Below the pieces are notes generated by a model. That model worked only from the letters and a program-made list of their open reading frames with translations, was not told the origin of the DNA and did not search any database. Below, piece after piece: positions 1-9,757 of a stretch of DNA of 64,000 bases (the stretch's first letter is position 1; the number at the start of each line of letters is the position of its first letter). Source of the stretch: Vibrio sp. HI00D65 (lineage in GTDB: Bacteria; Pseudomonadota; Gammaproteobacteria; Enterobacterales; Vibrionaceae); assembly GCF_001635455.1 (NCBI RefSeq), contig NZ_LWEH01000025.1, positions 1 to 64,000 of the forward strand, read 5' to 3'. The position numbers and the translations under genes are program-made.

Positions 1-44
1 GGCGTTGAGCTAACCTGTACTAATTGCCCGTGAGGCTTAACCAT
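1..44 (+). rRNA. rrl: 23S ribosomal RNA, 3' end only
   Basis: The first ~44 bases match the conserved 3' terminus of gammaproteobacterial 23S rRNA (GTTGAGCTAACC, then GTGAGGCTTAACC). The rest of the gene lies upstream of the window. The exact 3' end is placed by comparison with the E. coli end (AACCTT) and may be off by one or two bases. The 5S gene and two tRNAs follow on the same strand, so this is the tail of an rrn operon. Confidence 0.93.
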
Positions 45-177
45 ACAACACCCAAGGGGTTTTGATGGACTCAAAGATACAAACGCTTGAATGAGTTTGA
101 AGAGATAAGACTTTTAATAAGCTTTCCAGATTATTTTGCCTTCAGTTTTTAAAAATCTGAAAGTAAAAGCAAAATTC

Positions 178-294
178 GCTTGGCGACCATAGCATTGTGG
201 ACCCACCTGATTCCATGCCGAACTCAGAAGTGAAACACAATAGCGCCGATGGTAGTGTGGGGCTTCCCCATGTGAGAGTAGGACATCGCCAGGC
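178..294 (+). rRNA. rrf: 5S ribosomal RNA
   Basis: A complete 5S rRNA of about 117 nt. It carries the conserved start GCTTGGCGACCATAGC, the internal block CCGAACTCAGAAGTGAAAC, the GGTAGTGTGGGG loop and the end GTAGGACATCGCCAGGC, whose last bases pair with the first. It follows the 23S gene by about 130 bp, as usual in rrn operons. Termini are estimated from pairing of the 5' and 3' ends. Confidence 0.96.
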
Positions 295-374
295 TTTAAA
301 TTTATTTTCACTTTTCAAAAGTGAAGACAAAAGTGTTATGAACGACTTGTCAGCGACGACAAGTAGTCCAACGC

Positions 375-451
375 GGAGTGGTAGTTCAGTTGGTTAGAAT
401 ACCGGCCTGTCACGCCGGGGGTCGCGGGTTCGAGTCCCGTCCACTCCGCCA
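375..451 (+). tRNA. tRNA-Asp (anticodon GTC)
   Basis: A 77-nt cloverleaf with acceptor stem GGAGTGG/CCACTCC, D-loop AGTTCAGTTGGTTAGA, anticodon loop CTGTCAC (anticodon GTC), T-arm GGGTTCGAGTCCC and an encoded CCA end. It is close to E. coli tRNA-Asp. It lies 80 bp after the 5S gene, a common position at the distal end of rrn operons. Confidence 0.97.
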
Positions 452-485
452 CTTATTCAGAGTTTCAGCTCTTTAAAACTGAAAT

Positions 486-562
<77 letters not shown>

Positions 563-568
563 TATTTA

Positions 569-597
569 AGGCTCTAGTCAAAAGACTAGAGCCTTTT
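569..597 (+). terminator. rho-independent terminator of the rrn-tRNA operon
   Basis: Perfect inverted repeat AGGCTCTAGTC / GACTAGAGCCT with a short AAAA loop, followed by TTTTT, seven bases after the tRNA-Trp CCA end. Confidence 0.93.
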
Positions 598-747
598 TGC
601 TTTCTGGCGTATAAATACTTCATAGCCCCACTCAGCTTCTCCCATTTCAAATAGCTCTTATCTATATCCAAAAAGTTGTTAATAATCGCCAACTATTCAT
701 TAATGCCGACTAATATAGATAATATGCATCACTTACATGGAATGGTT

Positions 748-1587
748 ATGAGGTTATCTTTTGCTCTCGTTGTCCTGTTTTATTCATTTTCTGCTTTGGC
801 AACATCTTGGGAGAAAGAGAAAAGCCCAACGACAAACTCAACCTCATCAATAGGCAGTTATGCTAATGGCTGCTTGGATGGTGCACAAGCCTTGCCGATT
901 AATGGTGTTGGTTATCAGATTATTCGCCCTCAAAGAGAGCGTTACTATGGTCATACAGAGGCTATTAAGTTTGTTGAAAGGCTCGGTGTGACAACAAGTG
1001 AGCAATTGAACACGAATCTATTGATTGGTGATATCTCACTTCCTCGTGGTGGACGTTTTTCATCTGGTCATTCAAGCCATCAAACTGGATTGGATATAGA
1101 CATATGGCTTAGGTTAACGGACAAAAGGCTCTCTGAAAATGAACTCGCGGTCCCTAAGCCAATAAGCGTCGTTGATCTTACTAACTACAAGCTTCGCCAG
1201 TCTAATTGGACAGACGACCACTTCCAGGTCATTCGCCATGCCGCTAAAGATAAAAAAGTGGTGCGCATTTTTGTTCATCCAGTGATTAAGCAGGCCCTTT
1301 GCGATCAGGAAGCTTCTGATGTTAAAGAAAGAGAGTGGTTAGGCAAGATCAGGCCATGGTGGGGACATCACTCTCACTTTCATGTTCGCTTAAAGTGTCC
1401 AGAAGGTAATGCCAATTGTATTCCTCAAACCCAACCTCCTAAAGGTGATGGTTGTGGCGAAGAGCTCGCGAGCTGGGCTCCAAAGACAATCCCTGTCCCT
1501 CCTTCTAAAAAGGTAGCCACCAATAAGAAAAAAAAGAAAATTAAAGTCATGCCTAGTCAATGTTTAGCCTTGATTTCGAATAAGTAA
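748..1587 (+). CDS. mepA: penicillin-insensitive murein endopeptidase MepA
   Basis: MepA is a periplasmic zinc peptidase that cuts D-Ala-meso-DAP cross-links in peptidoglycan. The protein shows the LAS-type metal motif GHSSHQTGLDID near residues 105-118 and WWGHHSHFHV near residues 203-213, as in E. coli MepA, and several cysteines. It is about 279 aa against 274 in E. coli. The start at 748 gives a clean signal peptide (MRLSFALVVLFYSFSALA). An ATG two codons upstream (742) is equally possible; longer in-frame starts add a non-signal extension and are less likely. The C-terminus ends in a lysine-rich tail. It stands alone between the tRNA terminator and a small unknown gene. Confidence 0.93.
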   Translation: MRLSFALVVLFYSFSALATSWEKEKSPTTNSTSSIGSYANGCLDGAQALPINGVGYQIIRPQRERYYGHTEAIKFVERLGVTTSEQLNTNLLIGDISLPRGGRFSSGHSSHQTGLDIDIWLRLTDKRLSENELAVPKPISVVDLTNYKLRQSNWTDDHFQVIRHAAKDKKVVRIFVHPVIKQALCDQEASDVKEREWLGKIRPWWGHHSHFHVRLKCPEGNANCIPQTQPPKGDGCGEELASWAPKTIPVPPSKKVATNKKKKKIKVMPSQCLALISNK

Positions 1588-1852
1588 TCGAATTATCAAT
1601 GGCTTACTAAAGTGATATTGCCACTCGTTTTGTCGACTCTAAAAACTGGAGAAATGTCACACTTTTGTCTAGAGTATTATAAGTACGAAATTAAGAATAT
1701 CGTTTGATATTGAGAGCATTAATTTGAGAAAGACAGCGTCAATTTGACTGGGCTAGGCTAGGAGTATGTGATTGGGGTGAAAGATGCGGCTTATTTGTAG
1801 TATATGAAATCAGAGTCTTATGCCCGTAGATAGATAATTCAAGGATAAGACT

Positions 1853-2161
1853 ATGACTATGATTTGTGCAAAGGAATTTTCAGAATGGTTACGACATAGG
1901 TTCAGCACCGAGAATGCGGGTATTTCTATTTCAAGAGATGACATCAACCAACTAACAGGTAGGCAGCGATTAGATCCTAGCTTTGTAAATGATGTACATT
2001 ATGAACTGATGCAGTATGGAATGGCATTTGTGACAGACACTGGCCGGGAAAACTTTTATCTCATACCTGTATCACAGTCGATAAATTGGCGAGAGCGACT
2101 CGAATATCAATTTGAAAAAGAGTTATTCTGCAACATTTATCCCATGGAAAAATCCGGATGA
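1853..2161 (+). CDS. small conserved-looking protein of unknown function
   Basis: A 102-aa soluble protein that I do not recognise. ATG 1853 has AAGGA about eight bases upstream, and a strong terminator follows the stop, so the gene is well delimited. No signal peptide or membrane segment is visible. The order of elements (a short helical N-terminus, a stretch around TGRQRLDPSFVNDV, then MAFVTDTGRENFYLIP) resembles a small winged-helix-like fold, but this is only an impression. The upstream 265 bp hold an imperfect inverted repeat (ACTCTA/TAGAGT, about 1636-1675) and no clear promoter. Confidence 0.7.
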   Translation: MTMICAKEFSEWLRHRFSTENAGISISRDDINQLTGRQRLDPSFVNDVHYELMQYGMAFVTDTGRENFYLIPVSQSINWRERLEYQFEKELFCNIYPMEKSG

Positions 2162-2162
2162 G

Positions 2163-2202
2163 AGAAAGGTTCAACTTATTGATTAAGTTGAACCTTTTCT
2201 TT
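2163..2202. terminator. bidirectional terminator between the small gene and yfhL
   Basis: A 14-bp perfect inverted repeat AAAGGTTCAACTTA / TAAGTTGAACCTTT with a small loop, and T-rich tracts in both reading directions. It lies between two convergent genes and can serve both. Confidence 0.9.
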
Positions 2203-2203
2203 A

Positions 2204-2461
<258 letters not shown>

Positions 2462-2486
2462 TTACTTCTCGGTTTTCTAAGTAAAG

Positions 2487-3890
2487 TTACTTACCAGATG
2501 CGTTGCGTGTGTCTTGGCCTTCGCTCAAGTTACGCATCAACAGGCCGTACTCCAAGTCTAGATCAGCTGGTACAGGAATAAATACAAAGTGACCGTTACC
2601 TTTTGCGTCTTCAACGGCTTCAGACTTACGGTTTTCCATCATCTCTAGTGTGAAAACAACGTTACCTTTCGGTGTCATCATTTCTAAGCTGTCACCTACT
2701 AGGAACTTGTTCTTCACTTCTACTTCCGCTAGATCGCCACGGCGTTTACCTGTGAATTCACCAACAAATTGTTGAGTATCAGAGATAGAGTAACCGTACT
2801 CGTAGTTTTGGTAAGTATCGTGAGTGTGGCGACGTAGGAAGCCTTCAGTGTAGCCACGGTGCGCTAGGCTCTCTAGTGTACCCATTAGGCTTTCATCAAA
2901 TGGCTTGCCTGCTACAGCATCATCGATAGCTTTACGGTAAACTTGTGCAGTACGAGCACAGTAGTAGAAAGACTTAGTACGGCCTTCAATTTTCAGTGAA
3001 TGAACACCCATCTTCGTTAGACGCTCAACGTGCTGGATTGCGCGAAGGTCTTTTGAATTCATGATGTAAGTACCATGCTCATCTTCAAACGCAGCCATTT
3101 TCTCTTCAGGCTTGTGTGACTCTGAAAGTAGAACCACTTCATCTGTTGGTTTACCTAGACCTAGTGTGTTGTCTGGACGTTCGTCTTGAACTTCAACATC
3201 CTGAATCTCAACACCAGTAGGGTTTGCTTCAACGATTTGACCGTTTTCGTCTTCTTTTGCCGCTTCTGTTTTGTATTCCCAACGACAAGCGTTAGTGCAA
3301 GTACCTTGGTTAGGATCGCGCTTGTTCATGTAACCAGAAAGTAGACAACGACCAGAGTACGCCATGCAAAGTGCACCGTGAACAAAGATCTCTAGTTCTG
3401 TTTCTGGGCAGTGTTCGCGGATCTCTTCGATCTCTTCAAGTGATAGCTCACGAGATAGGATTACACGCTCAACGCCTTGTGTAGCCCAGAATTTTACAGT
3501 TGCCCAGTTTACAGCGTTAGCCTGAACTGAAAGGTGGATAGGCATTTCAGGGAATGCTTCACGAACCATCATGATAAGACCAGGATCAGACATGATAAGA
3601 GCATCTGGGCCCATATCAACAACTGGCTTAAGGTCGCGAATGAAAGTTTTTAGTTTAGAGTTGTGTGGCTGAATGTTACATACAACATATAACTTTTTGC
3701 CTTGAGCATGAGCTTCATCGATACCGATTTGTAGGTTTTCGTGGTTGAACTCATTGTTACGAACGCGAAGGCTGTAACGTGGCTGGCCCGCGTAAACTGC
3801 ATCTGCGCCGTAGGCGAATGCGTAACGCATGTTTTTAAGGCTTCCTGCCGGTGATAATAGTTCAGGTACAAATGGTTTTTGTGTAGTCAT
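2487..3890 (-). CDS. trhP: U32-family tRNA hydroxylation protein TrhP (YegQ)
   Basis: A 467-aa U32 'peptidase'-family protein. The family signature FVHGALCMAYSGRC and the following cysteines (CLLSG, GTCTNACRW) are present near residues 168-200, as expected for an Fe-S binding U32 protein. E. coli YegQ/TrhP (about 453 aa) takes part in prephenate-dependent 5-hydroxyuridine formation at wobble position 34 of tRNA. The length and the N-terminal PELLSPAGSLKNMRYAFAYG block fit that subgroup rather than the larger RlhA/YdcP. The start ATG at 3890 is the first in frame. It is probably in an operon with the downstream ferredoxin gene. Confidence 0.92.
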   Translation of the reverse strand: MTTQKPFVPELLSPAGSLKNMRYAFAYGADAVYAGQPRYSLRVRNNEFNHENLQIGIDEAHAQGKKLYVVCNIQPHNSKLKTFIRDLKPVVDMGPDALIMSDPGLIMMVREAFPEMPIHLSVQANAVNWATVKFWATQGVERVILSRELSLEEIEEIREHCPETELEIFVHGALCMAYSGRCLLSGYMNKRDPNQGTCTNACRWEYKTEAAKEDENGQIVEANPTGVEIQDVEVQDERPDNTLGLGKPTDEVVLLSESHKPEEKMAAFEDEHGTYIMNSKDLRAIQHVERLTKMGVHSLKIEGRTKSFYYCARTAQVYRKAIDDAVAGKPFDESLMGTLESLAHRGYTEGFLRRHTHDTYQNYEYGYSISDTQQFVGEFTGKRRGDLAEVEVKNKFLVGDSLEMMTPKGNVVFTLEMMENRKSEAVEDAKGNGHFVFIPVPADLDLEYGLLMRNLSEGQDTRNASGK

Positions 3891-4050
3891 TGCTTTGTTC
3901 TCTAATCTGATCTCAAGTCAGGTTGATACCACCAAGTGATATCAAAGGGGCGCAAATTTTACGCTAAAATGAGTCTGGTTGATAGCCCTAAAGATAGCAA
4001 TGATATTAAGAAGAGAGTGAAGGGATAAATATACAGCGGGAAATGTAGGG

Positions 4051-4083
4051 AAAATAAGCTCAGGCACGGAGCACCTGAGCTTT
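4051..4083 (-). terminator. terminator of rdgC
   Basis: Read on the minus strand, AAGCTCAGG pairs with CCTGAGCTT across a 9-nt loop and is followed by ATTTTCCC. It starts just downstream of the rdgC stop codon. Confidence 0.8.
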
Positions 4084-4094
4084 GGAGATACCGA

Positions 4095-5009
4095 TTAAGC
4101 GTTCGGTTGAGTTAATCCACCTAGTGATTCGAATAGATTCGGAAGGAACACACTGAACTCACCACATAGCAATGAGAAATCTGCATCAAAGCGTGCTGCT
4201 TGGTCCTCACGAGGGATATCGTCGTTCTCATCTTTAAGTTCATCGCTAAACTTCAGGCGTTTGATACTGCCGTCTTCAGCCAGGATGAATTCAATGCGAT
4301 CTTGCCAGTTGATAAGCAGCTTGGTTACCACTTTATTTGCTTCGATGTGGTTTTTAATCTCGTCGGCTTCTAGCTCTTGTTTCTTAACTCGAACAATACC
4401 ACCATCTTCTTGGATTGATTTAAGCTCAGCTTCATCAAGCATTGTAATGCCTTGAGGCGTATCGCCTGACTTAACCCATTCGGTTAGTGTGGTTTCGATC
4501 GCTTGCTCAGGAATTGCAGGGACAACCGGTAGGCTACCCATTGTTTTACGCAGCAGAGCTAACACGTCTTCTGCTTTTTTGTAGCTACTTGCATCAATCA
4601 CAATGAAGCCTTCTTTTGGCATGATCAGCGCGTATGTAAAGTTACTGCGGCTAAATGCACGAGGAAGAAGGTCAATGATAATGTCTTCTTTTAGGCTGTC
4701 TTTCTCTTTCTTTTTAAGAGGAGTGCCAGACTCTGCTTCAAGTGTTTCAATTTTTGCATTCAGTGACTCTTTAATCACAGATGCTGGCAGCATTTTCTCT
4801 TCTTTCTTTGCACAGATAAGAATGCGGTTCTCTGATACGTGCGTCATCATATCGCCATGTTTACCCATTGCGTGCACCCAACCAAACTTCTGTTTGTCTT
4901 GGCTACCACAAGGAGTAAAGCGGAATTCTTCAAGTTGTTTCTCTAGCTGATCTGCGTTGAAATCAATATCACGGTTGAAGCGATAGACTAGGCAATTTTT
5001 AAACCACAT
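4095..5009 (-). CDS. rdgC: recombination-associated protein RdgC
   Basis: A 304-aa protein matching RdgC along its length, including the characteristic start [11 protein letters not shown] and the [17 protein letters not shown] block. RdgC is a ring-shaped, nucleoid-associated DNA-binding dimer that limits RecA filament function. No signal peptide or membrane segment is seen. It has its own terminator and is transcribed divergently from phoB, with about 195 bp between them. Confidence 0.95.
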   Translation of the reverse strand: MWFKNCLVYRFNRDIDFNADQLEKQLEEFRFTPCGSQDKQKFGWVHAMGKHGDMMTHVSENRILICAKKEEKMLPASVIKESLNAKIETLEAESGTPLKKKEKDSLKEDIIIDLLPRAFSRSNFTYALIMPKEGFIVIDASSYKKAEDVLALLRKTMGSLPVVPAIPEQAIETTLTEWVKSGDTPQGITMLDEAELKSIQEDGGIVRVKKQELEADEIKNHIEANKVVTKLLINWQDRIEFILAEDGSIKRLKFSDELKDENDDIPREDQAARFDADFSLLCGEFSVFLPNLFESLGGLTQPNA

Positions 5010-5134
5010 ATATTTTTCTCATACCTTTTTAGAAGTGCCTCATGATATGAGATCTAATTCGATTTGTCCTTAGCTCTGTATCAAAAGTTATAAAGTGAAA
5101 CGTTTGAGACAGTTATGTGAAAATTTGTTTTCAA

Positions 5135-5152
5135 AGGTCACAAAAGTGTCAT
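5135..5152 (+). promoter_or_regulatory. candidate Pho box before phoB
   Basis: Two PhoB-type half-sites, AGGTCAC and GTGTCAT, are separated by AAAA, so the TCA cores repeat every 11 bp as in the consensus CTGTCAT-N4-CTGTCAT. A -10-like GATAAT follows ten bases after the box (5163-5168), and the phoB start is 52 bp downstream. This fits autoregulation of phoBR. Confidence 0.75.
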
Positions 5153-5203
5153 AATTAACTCAGATAATGCAATGCGTTGATTAAATACAAAGGCTATTCA
5201 ATT

Positions 5204-5893
5204 ATGTCGAGAAGGATTCTGGTCGTTGAAGATGAAGCACCTATTCGTGAGATGCTGTGTTTTGTACTTGAACAAAAAGGCTACCAAGCAGTAGAGGCTG
5301 AAGATTACGATACAGCGGTAAACAAGCTATGTGAACCTTTCCCAGATCTAGTATTACTAGATTGGATGCTACCTGGTGGTAGCGGGATAAACTTTATCAA
5401 GCACATGAAGCGTGAAGAGTTAACTCGCAACATCCCAGTGGTGATGCTAACGGCTCGTGGTGAAGAAGAAGATAAGGTTCGCGGTTTAGAAGTTGGCGCT
5501 GACGACTACATTACTAAACCATTTTCGCCAAAAGAGCTTGTGGCTCGCCTGAAAGCGGTTATTCGCCGTGTAACACCAACGGCATTGGAAGATGTGATTG
5601 ATGTTCAAGGTCTAAAATTAGACCCTGTATCACACCGTGTTACCGCAAGTGAAGGTCCAGTTGATATGGGACCAACAGAATTCAAAATGTTGCATTTCTT
5701 TATGACGCACCAAGAGCGAGTATACAGCCGAGAGCAGCTGCTTAACAATGTTTGGGGTACCAATGTTTACGTTGAAGACCGAACGGTTGATGTACATATT
5801 CGACGCCTGCGTAAAGCGCTTGAGTCTGCAGGTCACGATAAGCTAATCCAAACGGTTCGTGGCGCTGGCTACCGTTTTTCTACAAAGGCTTAA
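5204..5893 (+). CDS. phoB: phosphate response regulator PhoB
   Basis: An OmpR-type response regulator of 229 aa. It has a receiver domain with acidic residues E9-D10, the phospho-acceptor D53 in LLDWMLPG and the KPF lysine, followed by a C-terminal winged helix ([15 protein letters not shown]). The phosphorylated protein activates the Pho regulon when phosphate is low. ATG 5204 is chosen because [11 protein letters not shown] is the family start and an AAGG lies ahead of it. A start at 5177 would add nine residues. It forms an operon with phoR (33-bp gap) and carries a candidate Pho box. Confidence 0.97.
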   Translation: MSRRILVVEDEAPIREMLCFVLEQKGYQAVEAEDYDTAVNKLCEPFPDLVLLDWMLPGGSGINFIKHMKREELTRNIPVVMLTARGEEEDKVRGLEVGADDYITKPFSPKELVARLKAVIRRVTPTALEDVIDVQGLKLDPVSHRVTASEGPVDMGPTEFKMLHFFMTHQERVYSREQLLNNVWGTNVYVEDRTVDVHIRRLRKALESAGHDKLIQTVRGAGYRFSTKA

Positions 5894-5926
5894 TGTGGCT
5901 TCGCTGCCCAGTTTACGGAGTCCTGA

Positions 5927-7225
5927 ATGGTTGAAAAGTTAACCTGGAAAAAGCTGGCTTGGGAGCTGGCTTTTTTTTACGCACCATGGGTTTTAGTCGG
6001 ATGGATATTCGGTTATCTACCTTGGTTACTGCTGGCTGCTACCGTATTGCAGCTCGGCTGGCATCTACACAACCAAATGCGTTTGTCCGCATGGTTGTGG
6101 GATGAGAAGCGTCTAACTCCACCTTCAGGCTCTGGAAACTGGGAATCTCTGTTTAACGGTATCTATCGTATGCAACAGAGACAGCGTCGCAAACGTAAAG
6201 AGCTGACTAACCTTATCCGCCGTTTCCGTAACGGTGCTGAGTCCCTTCCCGATGCCGTTGTGGTATTTCGTGGTGAAGGAAATATCGTTTGGTGTAACAA
6301 GCTTGCTCAGTATTTGTTGGGCTTTCGTTGGCCAGATGATTCAGGTCAACCGATCTCGAATTTGATTCGTACTCCAGATTTTATTAAGTACCTTAATAAG
6401 CAAGATTTCTCTGAGCCATTAGAAATGCCTTCTCCTCTGAATGTGGAGCGTATGCTTGAACTGCGTATTGTGCCGTATACCGAGGGTGAACACCTTATGG
6501 TGGTGCGTGATGTCACCCAGCTTAAGCAACTAGAGGGCATGCGCCGTAACTTCTTCGCCAACGTCTCCCATGAGTTGCGTACACCAATGACCGTACTTCA
6601 AGGTTATCTTGAAATGACGGAAGACCCAGACATGATCGTTGGCCCAATGTGGACCAAGGCGCATGGCGTAATGACTGAGCAGCTCAACCGAATGAACAGT
6701 CTGGTTAATCAGTTGCTCACGCTTTCGAAAATTGAAGCAGCGCCAATGCATGAGCTGGATGAAGTAGTCAATGTTCCGGCTATGCTTGAAGTTCTTGAGA
6801 AAGAAGCGGCCAGCCTTAGCGGTGAGCGGGAACATAAGCTTGAGTTTGATATCGATAAGAGTCTGCGTGTTCTTGCTGATGAAGACCAATTGAGAAGTGC
6901 GATTTCGAATTTGGTTTATAACGCGGTTAAATACACACCCGCAGGGGCAACGGTCAAAGTTCGTTGGTATCAAACAAGTCAAGGCGCATGCTTAGATGTG
7001 TCAGATACTGGTGATGGTATTGAACCTCAACACTTACATCGACTCACAGAGCGCTTCTATCGTGTAGATAAAGCCCGCTCTCGTGATACCGGTGGTAGTG
7101 GTCTTGGGTTGGCGATTGTAAAGCACGCACTTAGCCACCACGATTCACACCTCGAAATTCAAAGTGAAGTGGGCGTTGGCAGTCGTTTTCATTTCACGTT
7201 ACCAAACCGATTGATCGTGTCATGA
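5927..7225 (+). CDS. phoR: phosphate regulon sensor histidine kinase PhoR
   Basis: A 432-aa kinase with two closely spaced N-terminal membrane segments (about residues 9-50), a PAS-like region (about 100-200), the HisKA box VSHELRTP with phospho-acceptor H215, and an ATPase domain with N, G1 (DTGDGI) and G2 ([12 protein letters not shown]) boxes. PhoR phosphorylates or dephosphorylates PhoB depending on the state of the Pst transporter and PhoU. There is no large periplasmic sensor domain, as expected for PhoR. Its stop overlaps the pstS start (ATGA), so the two are translationally coupled. Confidence 0.97.
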   Translation: MVEKLTWKKLAWELAFFYAPWVLVGWIFGYLPWLLLAATVLQLGWHLHNQMRLSAWLWDEKRLTPPSGSGNWESLFNGIYRMQQRQRRKRKELTNLIRRFRNGAESLPDAVVVFRGEGNIVWCNKLAQYLLGFRWPDDSGQPISNLIRTPDFIKYLNKQDFSEPLEMPSPLNVERMLELRIVPYTEGEHLMVVRDVTQLKQLEGMRRNFFANVSHELRTPMTVLQGYLEMTEDPDMIVGPMWTKAHGVMTEQLNRMNSLVNQLLTLSKIEAAPMHELDEVVNVPAMLEVLEKEAASLSGEREHKLEFDIDKSLRVLADEDQLRSAISNLVYNAVKYTPAGATVKVRWYQTSQGACLDVSDTGDGIEPQHLHRLTERFYRVDKARSRDTGGSGLGLAIVKHALSHHDSHLEIQSEVGVGSRFHFTLPNRLIVS

Positions 7226-8199
7226 GTGACTTAATACGCAGGATGCGTTTGCCGATTAGTTCTATGTTAGCGATGGTATTGGCGTGGCCCAGCTTCGCAG
7301 AGCAGAGTGTTGAATCACTGCCCAATTATTACAAGGTTCCAGGTATATCTGGAAGCTTGTTGTCGGTCGGTTCTGATACTTTGGCTGGAATGACGACACT
7401 CTGGGTAGAGGAGTTTAAATCCTATTATCCGAATGTAAATGCTCAGGTCCAAGCATCGGGTTCTTCTACTGCACCTCCTGCACTGACGGAAGGGACAGCA
7501 CACCTTGGTCCTATGAGCCGACCAATGCGTTTACGTGAAGTGGAAGCTTTTGAAAGAGAGCATGGCTATAAGCCAACTGCATTACGAGTCGCTATTGATG
7601 CAATCGGGCTGTTTGTCCACCGAGACAACCCTATTGAAGGGCTTAACTTTCGTCAGATTGATGGCATCTTTTCTGAGACCTTACGCTGCGGAGCAACGAA
7701 GCCTCTCAATAACTGGCAAGATCTCGGAATCGATCAGCTATGGGCTAAACATCGATTCCAACTGTTCGGTCGCAATTCTGTATCGGGGACTTATGGATAC
7801 TTCAAACAGAATGCACTGTGCGGAGGTGACTTTAAAAATCGTGTGAATGAGCAACCTGGCTCGGCTTCTGTCGTTCAGTCGGTCGCTTCATCCATTAGTG
7901 GGATTGGCTACTCAGGCATTGGCTACCGTGTAGCAGGTGTTAAGTTGATTCCTATTGCAGAGCACGGCTCTAATTATGTTGAGCCTACGCGTGCGAATAT
8001 CTTGAGCGGTGATTACCCTCTATCTCGTTTTCTCTATGTGTATGTGAATAAGCATCCGGATAAACCACTTTCTCCGGTTGAGAGAGAGTTCCTTACTTTT
8101 GTATTCTCAAAGCAAGGGCAAGAGCTTGTAGAAAAAGATGGCTATCTAGCAATACCGTCTGAATTTGCAGAACAAGAACTCGCAAAAGTTGGGTTATAG
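7222..8199 (+). CDS. pstS: phosphate ABC transporter substrate-binding protein (PstS family)
   Basis: A 325-aa periplasmic binding protein with a signal peptide ending about residue 26 ([13 protein letters not shown]). The phosphate-site signatures are GSDTLAG near the N-terminus, [15 protein letters not shown] and MSRPM, then the [12 protein letters not shown] loop. It resembles the Pseudomonas/Vibrio PstS-like subgroup more than E. coli PstS. ATG 7222 overlaps the phoR stop by four bases. An internal ATG at 7243 would still leave a signal peptide but has its AGG too close. It probably delivers phosphate to the long PstC/PstA permease encoded 4 kb downstream. Confidence 0.9.
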   Translation: MSDLIRRMRLPISSMLAMVLAWPSFAEQSVESLPNYYKVPGISGSLLSVGSDTLAGMTTLWVEEFKSYYPNVNAQVQASGSSTAPPALTEGTAHLGPMSRPMRLREVEAFEREHGYKPTALRVAIDAIGLFVHRDNPIEGLNFRQIDGIFSETLRCGATKPLNNWQDLGIDQLWAKHRFQLFGRNSVSGTYGYFKQNALCGGDFKNRVNEQPGSASVVQSVASSISGIGYSGIGYRVAGVKLIPIAEHGSNYVEPTRANILSGDYPLSRFLYVYVNKHPDKPLSPVEREFLTFVFSKQGQELVEKDGYLAIPSEFAEQELAKVGL

Positions 8200-8220
8200 C
8201 TCAAACTCAATATACAGATT

Positions 8221-8243
8221 GCCTACTTGCGGTAGGCTATTTT
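8221..8243. terminator. terminator between pstS and ppx
   Basis: GCCTAC / GTAGGC hairpin with a 5-nt loop followed by TATTTT, located between the convergent pstS and ppx genes. The stem is only six bp, so efficiency is uncertain. Confidence 0.6.
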
Positions 8244-8245
8244 CC

Positions 8246-9757
8246 TCATTTCAAATCTAAACTCCAACCGGCATTTTTCCAGCGTTGCTGTTCTTCTTTT
8301 AACTCATAATCGAGTAGTTGGTTTGTATCTAACCAGTCACCATTTTCGCCAGTCAAACTCCAATGGTCATCCATTTTTATGGTTAGCTTTATATTGGGTA
8401 CTGGTGCTTGGCTTCTTTGTCGGTTGAGTAAGATTGCCAGTCTGAGTATTCGGATCATCAGCGTCACTTGCTGCAACGAAAACAGTGATAATGTTGGCAA
8501 TTCTTGCAGCTTGATCGCTTTTCTCTGATATCGGACGATGAGGGAAATTAGACGTTGTTGCTCGGTATTAAAACCGGGCATGGTGGTGTGTTTAATTAGA
8601 TAGGCTGAGTGGCGATGATACCCCTGGAATGCCACACTTTGGCCTACTTCATGCAGCAGTGCAGACCAACCAAGTAGGTCAAATAACTCGGTGTCTAAAG
8701 CGCTTTTTAGTTGTGTTTTTGCTTGTAGTAATAGGGTGTGAGCTGTCTGTTTAACTCTTTCAGCGTGTGTTAAATCAACATGATAGCGAGAGAGTAATGT
8801 TTCTGCAGTACGAGACCTTATATCAAGGCTCTTGAACTTATCTTCCATGTCATAAAGCACGCCTTCTCTTAATGCTCCATCAGAGACATACAGCTCATCT
8901 ATATTTAAGCTATCCATAACAGCGGAAAGAATCGTAACACCGGCAGCAAACACGGGCTTCCGCTCATCGCTTAAACCCAACAGTTTGATGCTCTCTACAG
9001 ACGAAAACTCCGTTAGATGGTTTTTTAGATAAGTAAGCCGTTGTGGAGTGATGTACTCATCGTCAAAGCCCAGCCCCTTGAGTACCTCTTTAATTGATTT
9101 CGCGGTGCCAGATGAGCCAAAAGCGATCTCCCAAGAGGCGGCTTGGTAGTTCTTAATGACAGGTGTTAACAGTTGAATTGCTGCGGTATCAGCGGTAGCG
9201 AAATGCTGAGAAGTTAACTGGTTATCACTAAAGAAACGTTGAGTAAAGCTGACGCACCCCATAGGTAAGCTATGCACTACTTCGGGTGTGAAGCCCTGCC
9301 CGGTCACTATTTCAGTACTTCCTCCACCAATATCGATAACAAGCTTTGATTTAGATGCTGTCTGAGTATGTTCAACCCCGTTGTAGATCAATCGCGCTTC
9401 TTCTTGCCCTGAAATGATCTCGATGGGAAAAGGAAAAATGAGTTTGGCTTGTTCTATGAAGGTGTTTGAGTTCTTTGCCTTTCGTAGGGTATGGGTAGCA
9501 ACGACTCTAACATCATCTATCTCAAAATCAGTAAGTCGTTCTGCGAAGACTTTTAGACAATCTAGCCCGCGATTAATCGCTTTATCTGATAGGTGGTGGT
9601 ACTCATCCAGCCCATCGCCTAAGCGTACTTTCTGTTTATGTCGGCTGACGAGTTGTAGGTGTTTGCCAAACACTTGAGCGACCACCATATGAAAGCTGTT
9701 CGAGCCTAAATCGATAGCTGCAATGCGTCTTGGTTGTTTGTCGTCACTTAGCCGCAT
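8246..9757 (-). CDS. ppx: exopolyphosphatase (Ppx/GppA family)
   Basis: A 503-aa ASKHA-fold phosphatase that releases phosphate from polyphosphate chain ends. The N-terminal phosphate-1 motif AIDLGSNSFHMVVAQ and the phosphate-2 motif VIDIGGGSTEIV are present, and an HD-like C-terminal region follows (LLGWSALLHEVGQ). Pairing with ppk favours Ppx over GppA. Its start overlaps the end of ppk by ten bases, so the two genes form a ppk-ppx operon with coupled translation, next to the phosphate uptake genes. Confidence 0.95.
   Translation of the reverse strand: MRLSDDKQPRRIAAIDLGSNSFHMVVAQVFGKHLQLVSRHKQKVRLGDGLDEYHHLSDKAINRGLDCLKVFAERLTDFEIDDVRVVATHTLRKAKNSNTFIEQAKLIFPFPIEIISGQEEARLIYNGVEHTQTASKSKLVIDIGGGSTEIVTGQGFTPEVVHSLPMGCVSFTQRFFSDNQLTSQHFATADTAAIQLLTPVIKNYQAASWEIAFGSSGTAKSIKEVLKGLGFDDEYITPQRLTYLKNHLTEFSSVESIKLLGLSDERKPVFAAGVTILSAVMDSLNIDELYVSDGALREGVLYDMEDKFKSLDIRSRTAETLLSRYHVDLTHAERVKQTAHTLLLQAKTQLKSALDTELFDLLGWSALLHEVGQSVAFQGYHRHSAYLIKHTTMPGFNTEQQRLISLIVRYQRKAIKLQELPTLSLFSLQQVTLMIRILRLAILLNRQRSQAPVPNIKLTIKMDDHWSLTGENGDWLDTNQLLDYELKEEQQRWKNAGWSLDLK

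Noticed and set aside
4261..4950. Open frames on the plus strand opposite rdgC
   Set aside because: They lie antisense to a clear core gene, are rich in serine from reverse-reading of its codons and lack ribosome binding sites. The same applies to other overlapping antisense frames in the window.
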